DNA of 64,000 nt from Pyrus communis (lineage: Eukaryota; Streptophyta; Magnoliopsida; Rosales; Rosaceae): assembly GCF_963583255.1 (NCBI RefSeq), contig NC_084803.1, forward strand, positions 26,696,428 through 26,760,427, given 5' to 3'. Position 1 is the stretch's first letter, and the number at the start of each line of letters is the position of its first letter. Below the pieces are notes generated by a model. That model was given only the letters and a program-made list of their open reading frames with translations, made no database searches and had not been told where the DNA came from. The position numbers and the translations under genes were made by a program. This document shows, piece by piece, positions 21,067-32,064 of the stretch.

Positions 21067-24000
21067 ATGGCCTCCTTTATTTCGAAGCTTTCCGATGAGA
21101 TCAATAAGTGCAAGTCATTCATCGATCGCAGTGCCGTCAAGACGCTGCGATTTCAAGAGGATATGGCCACCACCCACCAGATTCTGGGTCCCCTCTTCAA
21201 AGACGCAGTGCCGTCGTCTGTCACCAACTTGCTCAAGGAGCAATGTTTAACCCCCCTTCTTCAAGGGTTTGACTGGTCGAAATGGTGCTTGGCTCGTCCT
21301 CAAGGAGCTTGGCCCTCGACCACCACGGCCTGGGCCGCCTGGGTCGACCGAATGAGCTCCTTCTTCTCCAAGGAGTGGAAGGCTCTCGGCATCTACGATG
21401 CCATTATTCTGTCAACCATGGAGATTGCCATGGATAAGGAGCTGCTCATGGCGGCCCTGAGTTTATGGTGTTCGGCCACCAACACCATGGTCCTGCCTTT
21501 CGGCCCTCTCGGCCCCACCATCCTCGACGTCTCGGCCATCCTTGGGACTTCCTCGATCGGCCTTCCTATTGACGCCGCCCTTTCCGGATACCCTTCTCCT
21601 CTCGACCTGAAGGCACTATTCGACGAAAGGGCTGTCGAGACGCTAAGCCGGGGTGATCGGGAGCCCTCAAGGGAAGAAGTTCAAAAGCTCCACAAGAACT
21701 TCTTCAACTATAACACTCTCATTCTTCATTTCGCCGGCCGAGGCGAGGAAAGCCTTAGGAAGGGAGAGCACGAGGCCTTCCTCTTCTACTGGTACAACAA
21801 ATTCATTTGTTGTACTCGGTCGAACAAATGCCTGGTGGAGAACATGCCGGTGGCCCAGGCACTGGCTAATGGTCGCTTGCTGGCGCTCAGTCCAGCCATA
21901 CTCGCCAATCTCTACCGTTGCCTGGCCGAGGCGACCATTGGCAAGATCGACCCGCATCAGAACGGACCCCTCTGGGTGTTCCAACTCTGGTTGCAGGTTT
22001 ACTTCTCTACTCTTCGACCGGAGGTCCCTGCCTTCCAGCGAACGGCCGCCCTCGGTCTTCAACTGGCATCTCGACCGGCTCCACCTCATCGGGCCGACGA
22101 GGTTTTCAAACACTTCCTCGGCCTAGATGTCCTCTCGGATGACGAGTTCCTGGTGTGCCGGCGCCAGGAGTACCCTTCCTCGCTCAAGCTTCCTACGGCC
22201 GCGTGGGCCGCGTCTGAGGATGCGGACATTCGTCAGCGCTGGGGGTCGTTTGTTTTGGCTCGCGACCTTCCACTGGGTTGCGATGCCCGCCGAGCTGGCT
22301 GGGAGGTCTACCACCCCCATTTTGTCGCCCGGCAGCTCGGCTATATTCAAGGCAGCCCCGTCCCCCTGCTCGCTTCTCGGTCACTCCTAAGTCGGGGGCG
22401 TCTTACCGGTTCCTCTGAGAGGGAGTGCAAGACGTCCGACCAGGAGTTCCAAGAGAAGTGCAGGAAATTCAGGATTCGGCCGGCGGTCCCTGAATCTCTG
22501 GGAACTGATACCTTCGGGGACTGGTGGGAGGAGTACACCGGCAACTTCTTCGGCGCCCCGGCCGAAGAGCTGGCGATGAAGATCTTCGGCGACCGCCCTA
22601 GGTCAACATCCTCGACACAGCCTAAGGAGTCGACCCAAGGTAGTCTTTTCGTTCTTCTTTCCTCCTTTGTTTTACAACTTGATCCTCGTTGCTAATTACT
22701 TCGCTTTTCAGGGGTTCGCGTGCCGAGGACGGTGGAGGTGGTCGCCGCGGTGGCAAAGGCGAAGAAAGCGCCTATGAAGAGGACCCTTGTCACCGAGCGG
22801 TCGATCCCTACCAAACGCCCCCACCAAGGGGCCGAGCCGGCGGAAGAGGCCCTTCGTCCTTCTAAGCGCGTCAAGAAATTGGCGAAGAAAGGCGACCGGG
22901 AGATTCATGTCGTCCCCAGTGACACTACTGGGACGCCCGCTCCTGCCGGCTCTCCATCTGTGCCGGCTGCCCAGGCACCTCCAACCTCGAATCCTCCAGC
23001 CGTCTCTCAGGCCGACCCAATCGTCGCACCCGCGTCTGCTCATACTTCAGAGCCGGTCGTGGCGCCCAAAATGGGGAAATCGGCTGCTCCTGCCGAAACA
23101 CCCCCGACTCCAACGGTCGTTTTGGAGGTATAATTCTGCTTCTACTCTTGTTCCTTCAGGTTTCTTGGTCGTAAAATAATCTCTTTTTGTCCAGGATGTC
23201 GAGAGCGAGAGCGAAGAGGTCCCCCTGGAACGCCTCCGCCGACCAGTCAGTTCTCCTCCCGTCTGTCATTCTCCGGTTGTGGAGGCGGCCACTCGACCGA
23301 CTCCTCCAGTGGCGGATCGTGGCAAGAGACCCATGGTCGACCCTGAGGCCACGGCCGAGTCGCCGATTCATCCGCAGGATGCAGATCTCCCCATTCCTCC
23401 GCAGGAAGTCTCTTCGGCCTTTGTAAGTCTTTCTTCTTTTGTGTTGATTCTCTTTTGATACATGTTTTTAAGACCATTACATGTCAGGTGCCCGAACATT
23501 CATTTCACCGGCAATTTTATGCGCCGAGGGGCGTTGTTTATATTTCCTGGCCGCCATTGTGGCCATCAAATGTAGATGACCTCCATCGGCCGCGTGAATT
23601 GCGTAGCGGTCTGAGGCACTGGGCTCGGCCATTAAGTTCCCTGGGTTCGAGCAATGACCCAGAGGGCATGGCCGAAGTCTCTTCTCGGCAGGTCTCAAAC
23701 ATTCTCCTTTTTCCTTTATGCACTACATCACGTCTTTACTGTTCTTCACCAAATTTTCCTCTTATGTGCAGCCGTCCTGGGAAATGGAGCTTGACGCTCT
23801 ACTCCAGAGCACGACCGGTGAGGCCGGCTCTTCTGCTGCTCCGGCCGAATCGGTGGGAGCCACGCCCGCCGAAGTCTTCGTGAAGCTGCACGAAGTCTTG
23901 TCTCTGACTGCTTCTCAAGCTCTCCGGTGCAAAGGCCTCGACTCTGTTGGAGAGTGTCTCAATGACCTCGCCAGCGGTGGTCATCTGAGCCCGGAGGGTA

Positions 24001-24413
24001 TCTCTTTCCTTACCGACCTCTTGGAGCGAACTCGGCAACACTTTCTTGTCTTCGAGCGAGCCTTGCAGGCCGAGGACGACTTGAAGGTGGCCAAGGTCGC
24101 GCATGAGGCCGGCCGAATGGAGATGGAGGCACTCAAGGCGAAGAAAGCCAAGCTGTCCGAGTTCGATCGCCAGATTTCTGACCTCCAACGTCAGATTTCT
24201 GACCTTCAACGGCAAAGGTCGGCCGCTGCCTCTGAGCTTGAGAAGGACTTTGAGGCCAACAAGACTCGGCTAACGGCCTTCGCTGCCGGTGCACGGCGTA
24301 TCCAGCAACTGCAATGCAACAAGAAGACCCGGCAGGCTGAGATAATTTTGAGCGAAGCCAAGTGGCTGGAGCTAAAAGCTGCCCTCGAGACCTTCCTCCC
24401 TTCGACCCCTTAG
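21067..24413 (+). CDS. Antisense five-exon plant-mobile-domain protein carried by the retrotransposon
   Basis: Exons 21067-22639, 22712-23127, 23195-23422, 23488-23691 and 23772-24413 join into one frame of about 1020 codons. Every intron is 65-80 bp with GT...AG ends. Without splicing the frame stops soon after 22639. The N-terminal half (MASFISKLSDE..., then GFDWSKWCLARPQGAWPSTT, FGPLGPTILDVSAILGTSS, LKALFDERAVETL) resembles the aminotransferase-like plant mobile domain found in transposon and host proteins. The middle is Pro/Ala/Lys-rich with basic clusters (KRVKKLAKKGDR) that could be nuclear localisation signals. The last exon has a coiled coil with a repeated EFDRQISDLQRQISDLQRQ pattern. 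It ends 105 bp before the convergent end of pol. Its function in the element is unknown. Antisense extra frames are known in Tat elements. Confidence 0.82.
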
Positions 24414-24518
24414 GAATTTAATCATTGTATTTGTTCTCTTGTAATGAATCTTTTGTTATCAATACAATGGTTATTTTGCCATTAATACAATGGTCGTTTT
24501 GCTGTCAGTATAATGGAC
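24414..24518. other. Tail-to-tail spacer with repeats of about 24 bp
   Basis: Between the antisense gene and pol lie two to three copies of AATACAATGGT(T/C)(A/G)TTTTGC. AATGAAT- and ATACAAT-rich sequence could serve as 3'-end signals for both convergent transcripts. Copy 2 keeps three units (50103-50165). Confidence 0.55.
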
Positions 24519-27500
24519 TTACTCTTGCATTTCCCATGTAATTGGGTAGTACTTCTTTAAAAACTTTCCATTAATCGGCAATTTGTGAACTGAACCCGTC
24601 CGATCTCGTAAATGATATGCCCCCTTGCCGAGGACTTTGTGAACGATGAATGGCCCTTCCCAATTTGGCGACCACTTACCAAACCTGGGGTCTTTGATTC
24701 CAATAGGCAACACAGTTTGCCAAACCAATTCTCCTTCGCCGAACGTTTTTTGTCTTACACGCTGGTTATATGCTCGTTCGGCAATTTTCTTTTGCGCAAT
24801 CAACAAGTTACCTGCGTCGATTCGACTTTCTTCTAAGTCTTCCAACTCTTGTCGCATCGCTTGACTGTATTCAATACTGCACAAATCATTCTGCTTGATT
24901 ACTCGCAACGAGCTTATACTCAACTCGACCGGTAACATAGCATCGTGTCCATAAGTTAACGCATAAGGAGTGGTTCCAGTGGCCGACCGGGGTGAAGTTC
25001 GGTATGCCCATAATGCTTCATATAACTTTAAATGCCACAAACCAGGTTTCTCTTTTACCATTTTTTCAAGGATGCCGATCAACACTTTGTTGCTTGCCTC
25101 GGCCTGTCCGTTTGCCTGTGGGTAGTACGGCGTAGATTGCTCGAGTCGGATATTCAAACTTGCCGCGTATTCCCTAAATCTATCGGCCGTGAATATAGTG
25201 CCATTATCAGTTATGATTGTTTCTGGCACGCCGAATCTGGTCACAATATTCTCCTCTACGAAGTTGCATACCTCTTTAGCAGTTAATTCGGCGTATGACC
25301 TTGCCTCGACCCACTTAGTGAAATAGTCGGTTGCTACAATTATCCATGCGTGCTTCGCTGCCCCTGATGACGGCGTGATTTTGCCAATTACATCCATTGC
25401 CCAACCCCTGAACGGCCATGGTTTAGTAACCGAGTGTAGCAATACGGCCGGGGCTCTTTGCACGGGTCCATGAATTTGGCATGATACGCATCTCCGTGCA
25501 TATTCGATGCAATCCTTTAATATATTGGGCCAAAAATAACCGTGTCGTCGGAGCAACCAGCGCATCTTTCGTCCAGATTGGTGTGCTCCGCAAATTCCTT
25601 CATGTACCTCGGCCATTACTTGGGCAGCCTCGTGTGGGCCGAGGCACAATAGTAGTAAACCATCCTCGCCCTTGCGATATAATTCATTTTGATACGACAC
25701 ATAATTCGTGGCGAGCACCTTCGTTCTTCGGTCGTGTTTCCCATTGGGGTTATCGAGGTACCGTAACATCGTCTTTCTCCAATCATCTGGTTCTACTTCG
25801 ACGGCACATACTTCCATGGGATCTCCTCGTTCTAGTAGGGAAGGGAGCGACATTACCCTTGTACGTATTACGTGCGCGCGTTGGAGAGTTTGCTGATTGA
25901 TTAAGGCGGGGTACGATCGTTGACCCGTGGTCGCAATTCCCACAATTCGACCTAGTTTGCCCCCCATGAGTTGTGCTCCGGAGGCGATCTGGGCGAGTTC
26001 GTCGGCGTCAGTATTGTGAATACGTGAAATGTGTTCAAATGTGATTCGTTCGAATGACTCGGCCAGGTAGGTGGCGACCATGTGATAGGGAGCTAAAGTA
26101 CAACTCATGCAGCGAAACACGCCGTTCAGCTGGTTAATCACAAGTTCAGAATCACCAAGGACGAGAATGCGGGGGGCCCGCAGATCGTGTAAAACATGGA
26201 GGCCGATAATGAGGGCTTCATACTCGGCCTGATTATTGGTGCAGCTGAAATCTAACTTGAGAGAAAAATACCATCGGCAGTGGTCCGGCGACTGAATTGC
26301 GATACCGACCCCGGCCGAGGTCGAAGTACTGGAACCATCAAAATGCATAGTCCAATGGTTATCGCGTGTGGTGACGAAACCGATGTCGACGTCGCCCCCC
26401 TCAAAACCATAAGGGGATGGGTGTTGTGCCAGGAAGTCGGCGAGGGCTTGTCCCTTGACGGCCTTTTGTGGTACATACTGAAGGCTGAACTCGGATAAGG
26501 CGAGTGTCCATTTCCCGATTCGGCCTTTGACCATAGGCCGAGTCAGCATGTAACGAATTACGTCGGTTTGGGCGATGACCTGCGTAACTGTGGGGAGCAT
26601 GTAATGCCGAAGTTTGGATGCAGCAAAAAACAGCGCTAAGCAAAGTTTTTCGACAGGTGCATAATTAATCTCTGGGGAATTCAGGTTTCGGCTAAGGTAA
26701 AAGATAGCTTGTTCACGCCCGACATTATTATCTTGCGCGAGGAGGCAACCAATGGATTCGTCGGCTGCCGAAATGTATAACTTAAGGGGTTTGTTGCGAC
26801 AAGGTGGAACGAGCACTGGTGGAGTGGAAAGGGCCACCTTGATCTGCGTAAACGCAGTTTGATGCTCTTCGCGCCATTCAAATCGGTCGGTCTCCTTCAG
26901 TTTAAGGAGCGTAGAGAATGCCTTCATTTTACCGGCCGAATTGGCGATGAAACGCCGGAGGAAATTTATCTGCCCGAGTAACGACTGGAGCTGTTTCTTT
27001 GTCGTCGGAGGTGGGGCGCTGATGATGGCGCGGGCTTTATTTTCATCGACCTCGATGCCACGATGGTGTACCAAAAATCCTAGGAAATTACCGGCCGAAA
27101 CACCGAAAGCACACTTGGCCGGGTTCATCTTGAGGTTGTTTTTGCGCATGCGAAGGAACGCTTGCCTTAGGTCGTCCAGGTGTGTTTGACGACGTTTGGA
27201 TTTTACGACCACATCATCGATATAAACTTCGACGATTGTACCGATTAAGTCGTGGAAGATCATATTCATGGCTCGTTGGTATGTGGCGCCGGCATTCTTG
27301 AGGCCGAAAGGCATGACTACCCATTCGTAAGTACCAAGTGCCCCCGGGCAACGGAAAGCCGTCTTGTGGACGTCAGCTTCGGCGATGAAAATCTGGTTGT
27401 AACCCGCATGACCGTCCATAAAAGATAGCAGTTCATGATTAGCTGCGGCATCAATTAATAAATCTGAAATCGGCATCGTATATTCATCCTTGGGAGTAGC

Positions 27501-28106
27501 CAGATTTAGATTACGGAAATCGATGCAAATGCGAAGGGCACCGTTTTTCTTTAAAACGGGGACGATATTGGCCAACCATTCGACATACCGAGCGGTCCTA
27601 ATAAACCCGGCTTTCAGAAGCCGAACTAATTCTTCCTTAATGCCGAGTTGTACTTCGTTTGAAAATCGGCGAGGAGATTGTCGAAAAGGCTTACACCCCT
27701 CCTTGATGCGTAGCTCATGTTCTACAAGGTTTCGGTCGAGGCCAGGCATTTCATGATAACTCCACGCAAAGCAATCTTTAAACTCATGGAGTAGCTTACG
27801 GAGTTCGACCTTCATGGACGGTGGGAGTAACGCACTAATAAATAATGTTCGAGGATCCTCGGCCGTGCCTACGTTAACTTCCTCTAACGGGTCCTTGACT
27901 TGAGGTCGATGGTCTTCGAGTTCGGCCGGCGCAGCCTGAACTTTATCGAACGATAGAACGGGGCCGTTATCTGCTTCGGCCAGAAATTCGATCAAATTGA
28001 TGCCAGAATGTGGTTGCTTGGTAATGGCGTACCAATGGGCCAGCAGACGTTCCATTGTAGAAGAAACCGCGGCCTGACGCCGTTCTTGCGTGGTGTGCTC
28101 AATCAT
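24519..28106 (-). CDS. Tat pol: reverse transcriptase, dual RNase H, integrase
   Basis: About 1195 codons from the ATG at 28104-28106, which overlaps the gag stop (ATGATTGA). The frame is open up to 28178, so an upstream start or a frameshift is possible. Order: an N-terminal linker; RT with FMDGHAGYNQIFIAEADVHK, VVMPFGLKNAGATYQ and catalytic YIDD (codons at 27213-27224); gypsy RNase H (LYISAADESIGCLLAQDN); a second RNase H (MHFDGSSTSTSAGVGIAIQS, NNQAEYEALIIGL, LGDSELVINQLNG); integrase zinc finger (HEGICGAHQSGR, CVSCQIHGP) and the DDE core (WAMDVIGKIT, IITDNGTIF, ANGQAEASNK). A C-terminal GPFIVHKVLGKGAYHL motif follows without a chromodomain. All catalytic residues are present. Confidence 0.93.
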   Translation of the reverse strand: MIEHTTQERRQAAVSSTMERLLAHWYAITKQPHSGINLIEFLAEADNGPVLSFDKVQAAPAELEDHRPQVKDPLEEVNVGTAEDPRTLFISALLPPSMKVELRKLLHEFKDCFAWSYHEMPGLDRNLVEHELRIKEGCKPFRQSPRRFSNEVQLGIKEELVRLLKAGFIRTARYVEWLANIVPVLKKNGALRICIDFRNLNLATPKDEYTMPISDLLIDAAANHELLSFMDGHAGYNQIFIAEADVHKTAFRCPGALGTYEWVVMPFGLKNAGATYQRAMNMIFHDLIGTIVEVYIDDVVVKSKRRQTHLDDLRQAFLRMRKNNLKMNPAKCAFGVSAGNFLGFLVHHRGIEVDENKARAIISAPPPTTKKQLQSLLGQINFLRRFIANSAGKMKAFSTLLKLKETDRFEWREEHQTAFTQIKVALSTPPVLVPPCRNKPLKLYISAADESIGCLLAQDNNVGREQAIFYLSRNLNSPEINYAPVEKLCLALFFAASKLRHYMLPTVTQVIAQTDVIRYMLTRPMVKGRIGKWTLALSEFSLQYVPQKAVKGQALADFLAQHPSPYGFEGGDVDIGFVTTRDNHWTMHFDGSSTSTSAGVGIAIQSPDHCRWYFSLKLDFSCTNNQAEYEALIIGLHVLHDLRAPRILVLGDSELVINQLNGVFRCMSCTLAPYHMVATYLAESFERITFEHISRIHNTDADELAQIASGAQLMGGKLGRIVGIATTGQRSYPALINQQTLQRAHVIRTRVMSLPSLLERGDPMEVCAVEVEPDDWRKTMLRYLDNPNGKHDRRTKVLATNYVSYQNELYRKGEDGLLLLCLGPHEAAQVMAEVHEGICGAHQSGRKMRWLLRRHGYFWPNILKDCIEYARRCVSCQIHGPVQRAPAVLLHSVTKPWPFRGWAMDVIGKITPSSGAAKHAWIIVATDYFTKWVEARSYAELTAKEVCNFVEENIVTRFGVPETIITDNGTIFTADRFREYAASLNIRLEQSTPYYPQANGQAEASNKVLIGILEKMVKEKPGLWHLKLYEALWAYRTSPRSATGTTPYALTYGHDAMLPVELSISSLRVIKQNDLCSIEYSQAMRQELEDLEESRIDAGNLLIAQKKIAERAYNQRVRQKTFGEGELVWQTVLPIGIKDPRFGKWSPNWEGPFIVHKVLGKGAYHLRDRTGSVHKLPINGKFLKKYYPITWEMQE

Positions 28107-31100
28107 CGGCACTGATGACCAAGTTCGCCAAGCCAAGTCTCGCCGAATCCTGTTGGACAGTCTCGGCGCCGACCTCAATCACTTTTTGTACCGAAATTCT
28201 CGTCGGCCGCCCATCCTCGTTAAGGCCTTGGAGGGTGATGTAGCCGACGTGATCATCATAATAGCGAGCCTGAATCATGTTGGTTTCAAATGGTTGGTTA
28301 TCGGCTGGGTGGACTACGACCGATTTGCCATCCCAAAAGATGAGGACTTGGTATAGTGAGGAAGGAATGCAACTGGTTTGGTGGATCCAGTCGCGGCCAA
28401 GTAATGCGTTATAATCGGTCTTGGAATCAATGATAAAGAATGCCGTCATGTGTTGACGGCCGGCAATGCTAACTTCCAACGGGAGCACCCCTTTGGTCTG
28501 AGATTTGTCACCAACAAAGCTGCTCATAGTGATTCCTGATGGAATGAGTTCATTATCAGAACGACGCAAGGCCTTCATGACGGATATCGGCATAATGTTG
28601 ACTGTGGCTCCACAGTCGACAAACACTTTAGAAATGGGAAATCCTTCGATGTGAGCCGTGACGTACAACGGCTTCAGGTGTTGGAGATTAACCGAGGGGG
28701 AGCGGGGAAATAGCTCGGCCAAAACGGCTTTAAGGTTGTCCCCGCTCTGGTTTTCTCTATCGTCGTCGTTTGCGACGAAGTCTACTTGTGTTGCTTCCTC
28801 GGCAACTACGTCCCCGTCCAAGAAACTTGACTGGTGGGTACTCGGTTGGAATTCAGCCGGTAGGACGTGGACCATACTGATCTCCATATGTTCGAGGACC
28901 GAGGGGCCCATGGGGTCATGGTCGTCGTCTTCCGGAGAACTATCCTCTGTAGCAGTCGGCGGAAAATCTTCGATCAAACTTTTGAGTTCCTCGGTAAAAG
29001 CCGGTATCCGAGACGTGGGAACCAAATCGAGTGCGGGTGAGCCATTTCCTTCGGCGATGTGTACTGCCGAAGATTTTCGTTGGTCCTTTGTTACACGGGC
29101 TCGTTCTTCATATGCAATACGGGCGTTTCTTGTGTCTAAATAGGTATCCAATCGTGCTATCCGTTTTTCCTCGTCGGCCGTGAGGCCGAAGAGCGATACA
29201 GCCGAGAAGACTTCAAAATGATATCGTAAGTGCTGAAGGTCTTCGAGCGAAAAGGGTAATTCGGCGGCGTCGATATCTGTATAAGGATCGACCTCAAAAC
29301 CAAGGACCCGAGCCTCCCGGATATGTTGAAACCTAGCTTTAATGGCTGGATCAGAAGTTTTCTGGATAATTTGCTCGGTATCAGGGCAAGTTAGCGCCAA
29401 GTCGAGGGCTTCCTGACATGCCTTGGGGAGTCCGTACAAGTCATTTGCGGAGTACTTCTTATGAAATTCTCGCATGTATTCCATGGATGCACCGAGGAAC
29501 GGAGGGTGTAAGTTGCGCCGTATTTTGATAAGCGGCTCGCGCGGTGGTAACGGAGAAAGTTTCCTTTCGGCCTCTTTTGTAAAGTACTCTAGACGAGCTC
29601 TCGTTTCCCCAGGCCGGAGAAGGATCTTAATTCGTTTCTCAGCCTCCTCAATGGTGGTTTCGAAATCAGCCTCCGCTACTTTCTTCCCTTCTGCTAACTC
29701 GGTCATGATAGTCGGGGTTGGCCGTTCGCTACTATCTTCCACGGCCTGTTTTGGTTGCCATTGATTGGCCGGGCTGGCCTGCGCTCCTCGTCGCCGAGCC
29801 ATGCAATCTATCCGTTGACGACGACGTTTTTGGGATTTGGACAGTGCCGTATACAAACCAGTCGGAGAATTGTAACTGTACCAGCGTTGATCCGATGTCC
29901 TTGGTGGTTTGAAAGTTTTGCGATTGGCCGGTGAGGCCGAACTATTAGCATTGCGCGAGTAATAATCCTCATTGTAGAAAGGTGCGTCGAAATCCAGACG
30001 CCGCCTGACCGAGGTCTGGTCTTTCGGCCGTACTTGTGGGCCGAGTCGATCAAACACTTGATGTCGTGGACTTAACCCTGTCGACGATGTTGTAGGGGCC
30101 GCAGGTGGTGTTGAAGATATCTTCCTTCCAGGCTCCACTGGTGTTTTACAATGGTCACATAACACCTTCGATCCACAAGTTCCGTCGGATTTTGACCTTG
30201 TCATCGGCTCATCGGCGGGTTGCGCCGATTGTTCCGTTGGTGGTGCATTTGAAAAGATATCAAGCTTTAGTCTTGTTTGACCATTTGGTCGACGGATATG
30301 CTGCACCGGGACATATTCGGCCTTCCCTTTGTTTTTGGGAAGGTGAGCATCCACCATACCAATCGTTGTTGAAGGGAAAGGATTAACGTCGACCGCCATC
30401 TTTTCCGGAAATTTCAACTTTCCTTTTTCAATCCAGCTTTGAATTGTGTCCCGGAACACAACGCAATTATTGGTTGCATGCTTATTAGAATTATGATATT
30501 TGCAGTATATCTTTCCTTTTAATTCATCGGCCTTAGGGATAGTATGCCCCGGCCGAAGCTTGATGATTTTTGCTGCCAATAATTGATCGAAAATTGCGTC
30601 AGCTTTGGTGATATCAAAAGTGTATACTTTTGATGACTTAGCCGTTTCCTCGGCGGTCAAACGTGTTTTGGCGTCTTTGGTATTTACTTGTGCCAAAGCC
30701 TTGCAAACATAGGGTTTGTCTATTATTATCTCGGCTGCATCCACGCTAGCGTACTGAGGGTCTTCACTTTCGGCCGATGCATAGCTCACCGTGGGGTTCT
30801 TATACAACGTCCCCCGGGATGGTGACTTTGATATCTTCTCTTCTCGGAGCAGATACTCATATTGTTCGACGTGTTGAGCAAGTTCGTACATATCTCGAAT
30901 ATTTGCCCCCAGAAACTTCTTTTTGTATTCCACGTCTAATCCGTTGAGGGCGATCCTGACGAATTCTACTTCGGGGAGTGGCACTCGGCACCAATTCCTG
31001 GCCGATTTAAACCTTGTTAGGTATTCCATTGGAGATTCATCAGATGCTTGAGCCATCCTGGCCAAGGAGGATACGGACATCTCCATCCCTGGCCGATAAA

Positions 31101-32019
31101 ATTGTTCATGGAACTTTTCGACCAACTCTTCCCAACTCTGCACGGAGTTGGGTGGAAGATTAATGTACCAGGCGAAAGCTGAGCCTGTCAGTGAAAAGTT
31201 AAACAGTCGTAGTTTGTAAAAATCACTATTGACGTCCCCACACTGCGCTGTGAACCGAGCCACATGTTCTAGTGAGGATAATGATGATTCCCCGGCGAAG
31301 AGGCTGAAATCGGGGATCTTAAATCCTCGTGGGTATTCAAACCTTTCCACATAAGCCGGGTACGGGTGAATGAATTTTGGAAACTTCGGCCCTTTTTTTA
31401 GGGCCGAATCAATCATTCTCTGGACTTCGGTCACGTTTATGGAGGCGACTTCTTCTCCCTGGCTTGGTCCCTCGGCTCTATTCCCTGGTCCTCTTCTTTC
31501 TAAGGGGACTGGTTGTGGCCGAGCGGACCCTCTCTCGGCTGGTATGGGCACATTCGTCGGGAGCTGCCGCGGTTGGCCGACCTGGCCATCTTCGAAAGCT
31601 TTACTGACTAGTAGTTCAAGCATTCTGGTCTGTGTATCGCTATTACTACGTATTGCGTCTAGCAAATCATTCATCTTCTGACCAATCGACTGCTCGACCT
31701 GACGATATTGTTCATCCAGTCGTCTCCGAAGGAATGTCCTAGTTGGTGGATCGGAACCTTCTCCACCATCGTCATCACAATCTTCTACAATCCCTTCCAT
31801 GAACATTCCAGCTGTTTGATTCGGGACTGTGGGGTTGTAAGGTTGTCCGCCGAGACAGACTTCACTCTCCCGGCGTGTTATACTAGTGGCCTCGGGCGGC
31901 GCAATTATGATCGGATTTTTTGTAGAATGCAAATCCTGCCCAAGGCCTTGCACTGGCAAGTCAGTTGTTGACTTTCCCATGGTTGTTTTCTGCTTCGTAG
32001 ACCGTGTCTCAATGGTCAT
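28099..32019 (-). CDS. Tat gag-protease polyprotein
   Basis: 1306 codons. The N-terminus is acidic and polar. The capsid-like retrotransposon gag domain lies around residues 220-380 (RFEYPRGFKIPDFSLFAGES, FNFSLTGSAFAWYINLPPNS, WEELVEKFHEQFYRPGMEMS). A CKYHNSNKHATNNC zinc-binding knuckle follows near residue 515. The long middle is low in complexity. The C-terminal aspartic protease has VFVDCGATVNIMPISVMKAL around residue 1135: Cys stands where Thr or Ser usually follows the catalytic Asp. DYNALLGRDWIH is the downstream protease motif. It ends VISADD in overlap with the pol start, so pol needs reinitiation or a frameshift. Confidence 0.9.
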   Translation of the reverse strand: MTIETRSTKQKTTMGKSTTDLPVQGLGQDLHSTKNPIIIAPPEATSITRRESEVCLGGQPYNPTVPNQTAGMFMEGIVEDCDDDGGEGSDPPTRTFLRRRLDEQYRQVEQSIGQKMNDLLDAIRSNSDTQTRMLELLVSKAFEDGQVGQPRQLPTNVPIPAERGSARPQPVPLERRGPGNRAEGPSQGEEVASINVTEVQRMIDSALKKGPKFPKFIHPYPAYVERFEYPRGFKIPDFSLFAGESSLSSLEHVARFTAQCGDVNSDFYKLRLFNFSLTGSAFAWYINLPPNSVQSWEELVEKFHEQFYRPGMEMSVSSLARMAQASDESPMEYLTRFKSARNWCRVPLPEVEFVRIALNGLDVEYKKKFLGANIRDMYELAQHVEQYEYLLREEKISKSPSRGTLYKNPTVSYASAESEDPQYASVDAAEIIIDKPYVCKALAQVNTKDAKTRLTAEETAKSSKVYTFDITKADAIFDQLLAAKIIKLRPGHTIPKADELKGKIYCKYHNSNKHATNNCVVFRDTIQSWIEKGKLKFPEKMAVDVNPFPSTTIGMVDAHLPKNKGKAEYVPVQHIRRPNGQTRLKLDIFSNAPPTEQSAQPADEPMTRSKSDGTCGSKVLCDHCKTPVEPGRKISSTPPAAPTTSSTGLSPRHQVFDRLGPQVRPKDQTSVRRRLDFDAPFYNEDYYSRNANSSASPANRKTFKPPRTSDQRWYSYNSPTGLYTALSKSQKRRRQRIDCMARRRGAQASPANQWQPKQAVEDSSERPTPTIMTELAEGKKVAEADFETTIEEAEKRIKILLRPGETRARLEYFTKEAERKLSPLPPREPLIKIRRNLHPPFLGASMEYMREFHKKYSANDLYGLPKACQEALDLALTCPDTEQIIQKTSDPAIKARFQHIREARVLGFEVDPYTDIDAAELPFSLEDLQHLRYHFEVFSAVSLFGLTADEEKRIARLDTYLDTRNARIAYEERARVTKDQRKSSAVHIAEGNGSPALDLVPTSRIPAFTEELKSLIEDFPPTATEDSSPEDDDHDPMGPSVLEHMEISMVHVLPAEFQPSTHQSSFLDGDVVAEEATQVDFVANDDDRENQSGDNLKAVLAELFPRSPSVNLQHLKPLYVTAHIEGFPISKVFVDCGATVNIMPISVMKALRRSDNELIPSGITMSSFVGDKSQTKGVLPLEVSIAGRQHMTAFFIIDSKTDYNALLGRDWIHQTSCIPSSLYQVLIFWDGKSVVVHPADNQPFETNMIQARYYDDHVGYITLQGLNEDGRPTRISVQKVIEVGAETVQQDSARLGLANLVISADD

Positions 32020-32043
32020 GAACTCCGAAGGTTTAGCACAATG

Positions 32044-32061
32044 GTCCCACCGGGCGTGCCA
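32044..32061 (-). other. Primer-binding site of Tat copy 1
   Basis: TGGCACGCCCGGTGGGAC, three bases inside the 5' LTR end, begins with the TGG that pairs with a tRNA CCA end. The same 18 bases occur at 42533-42550 in copy 2. I could not name the tRNA with certainty. Confidence 0.75.
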
Positions 32062-32064
32062 AAA

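Noticed and set aside
21667..22113. 148-codon minus-strand frame inside the antisense gene
   Set aside because: Shadow of the GC-rich plus-strand exon; the spliced plus-strand gene explains the region.
28658..29143. 161-codon plus-strand frame
   Set aside because: Complementary shadow of gag-protease; Ser-rich composition as expected from antisense reading.
32044..32061. Possible tRNA gene fragment
   Set aside because: The 18 bases match a tRNA 3' end in complement because it is the primer-binding site; no cloverleaf surrounds it.
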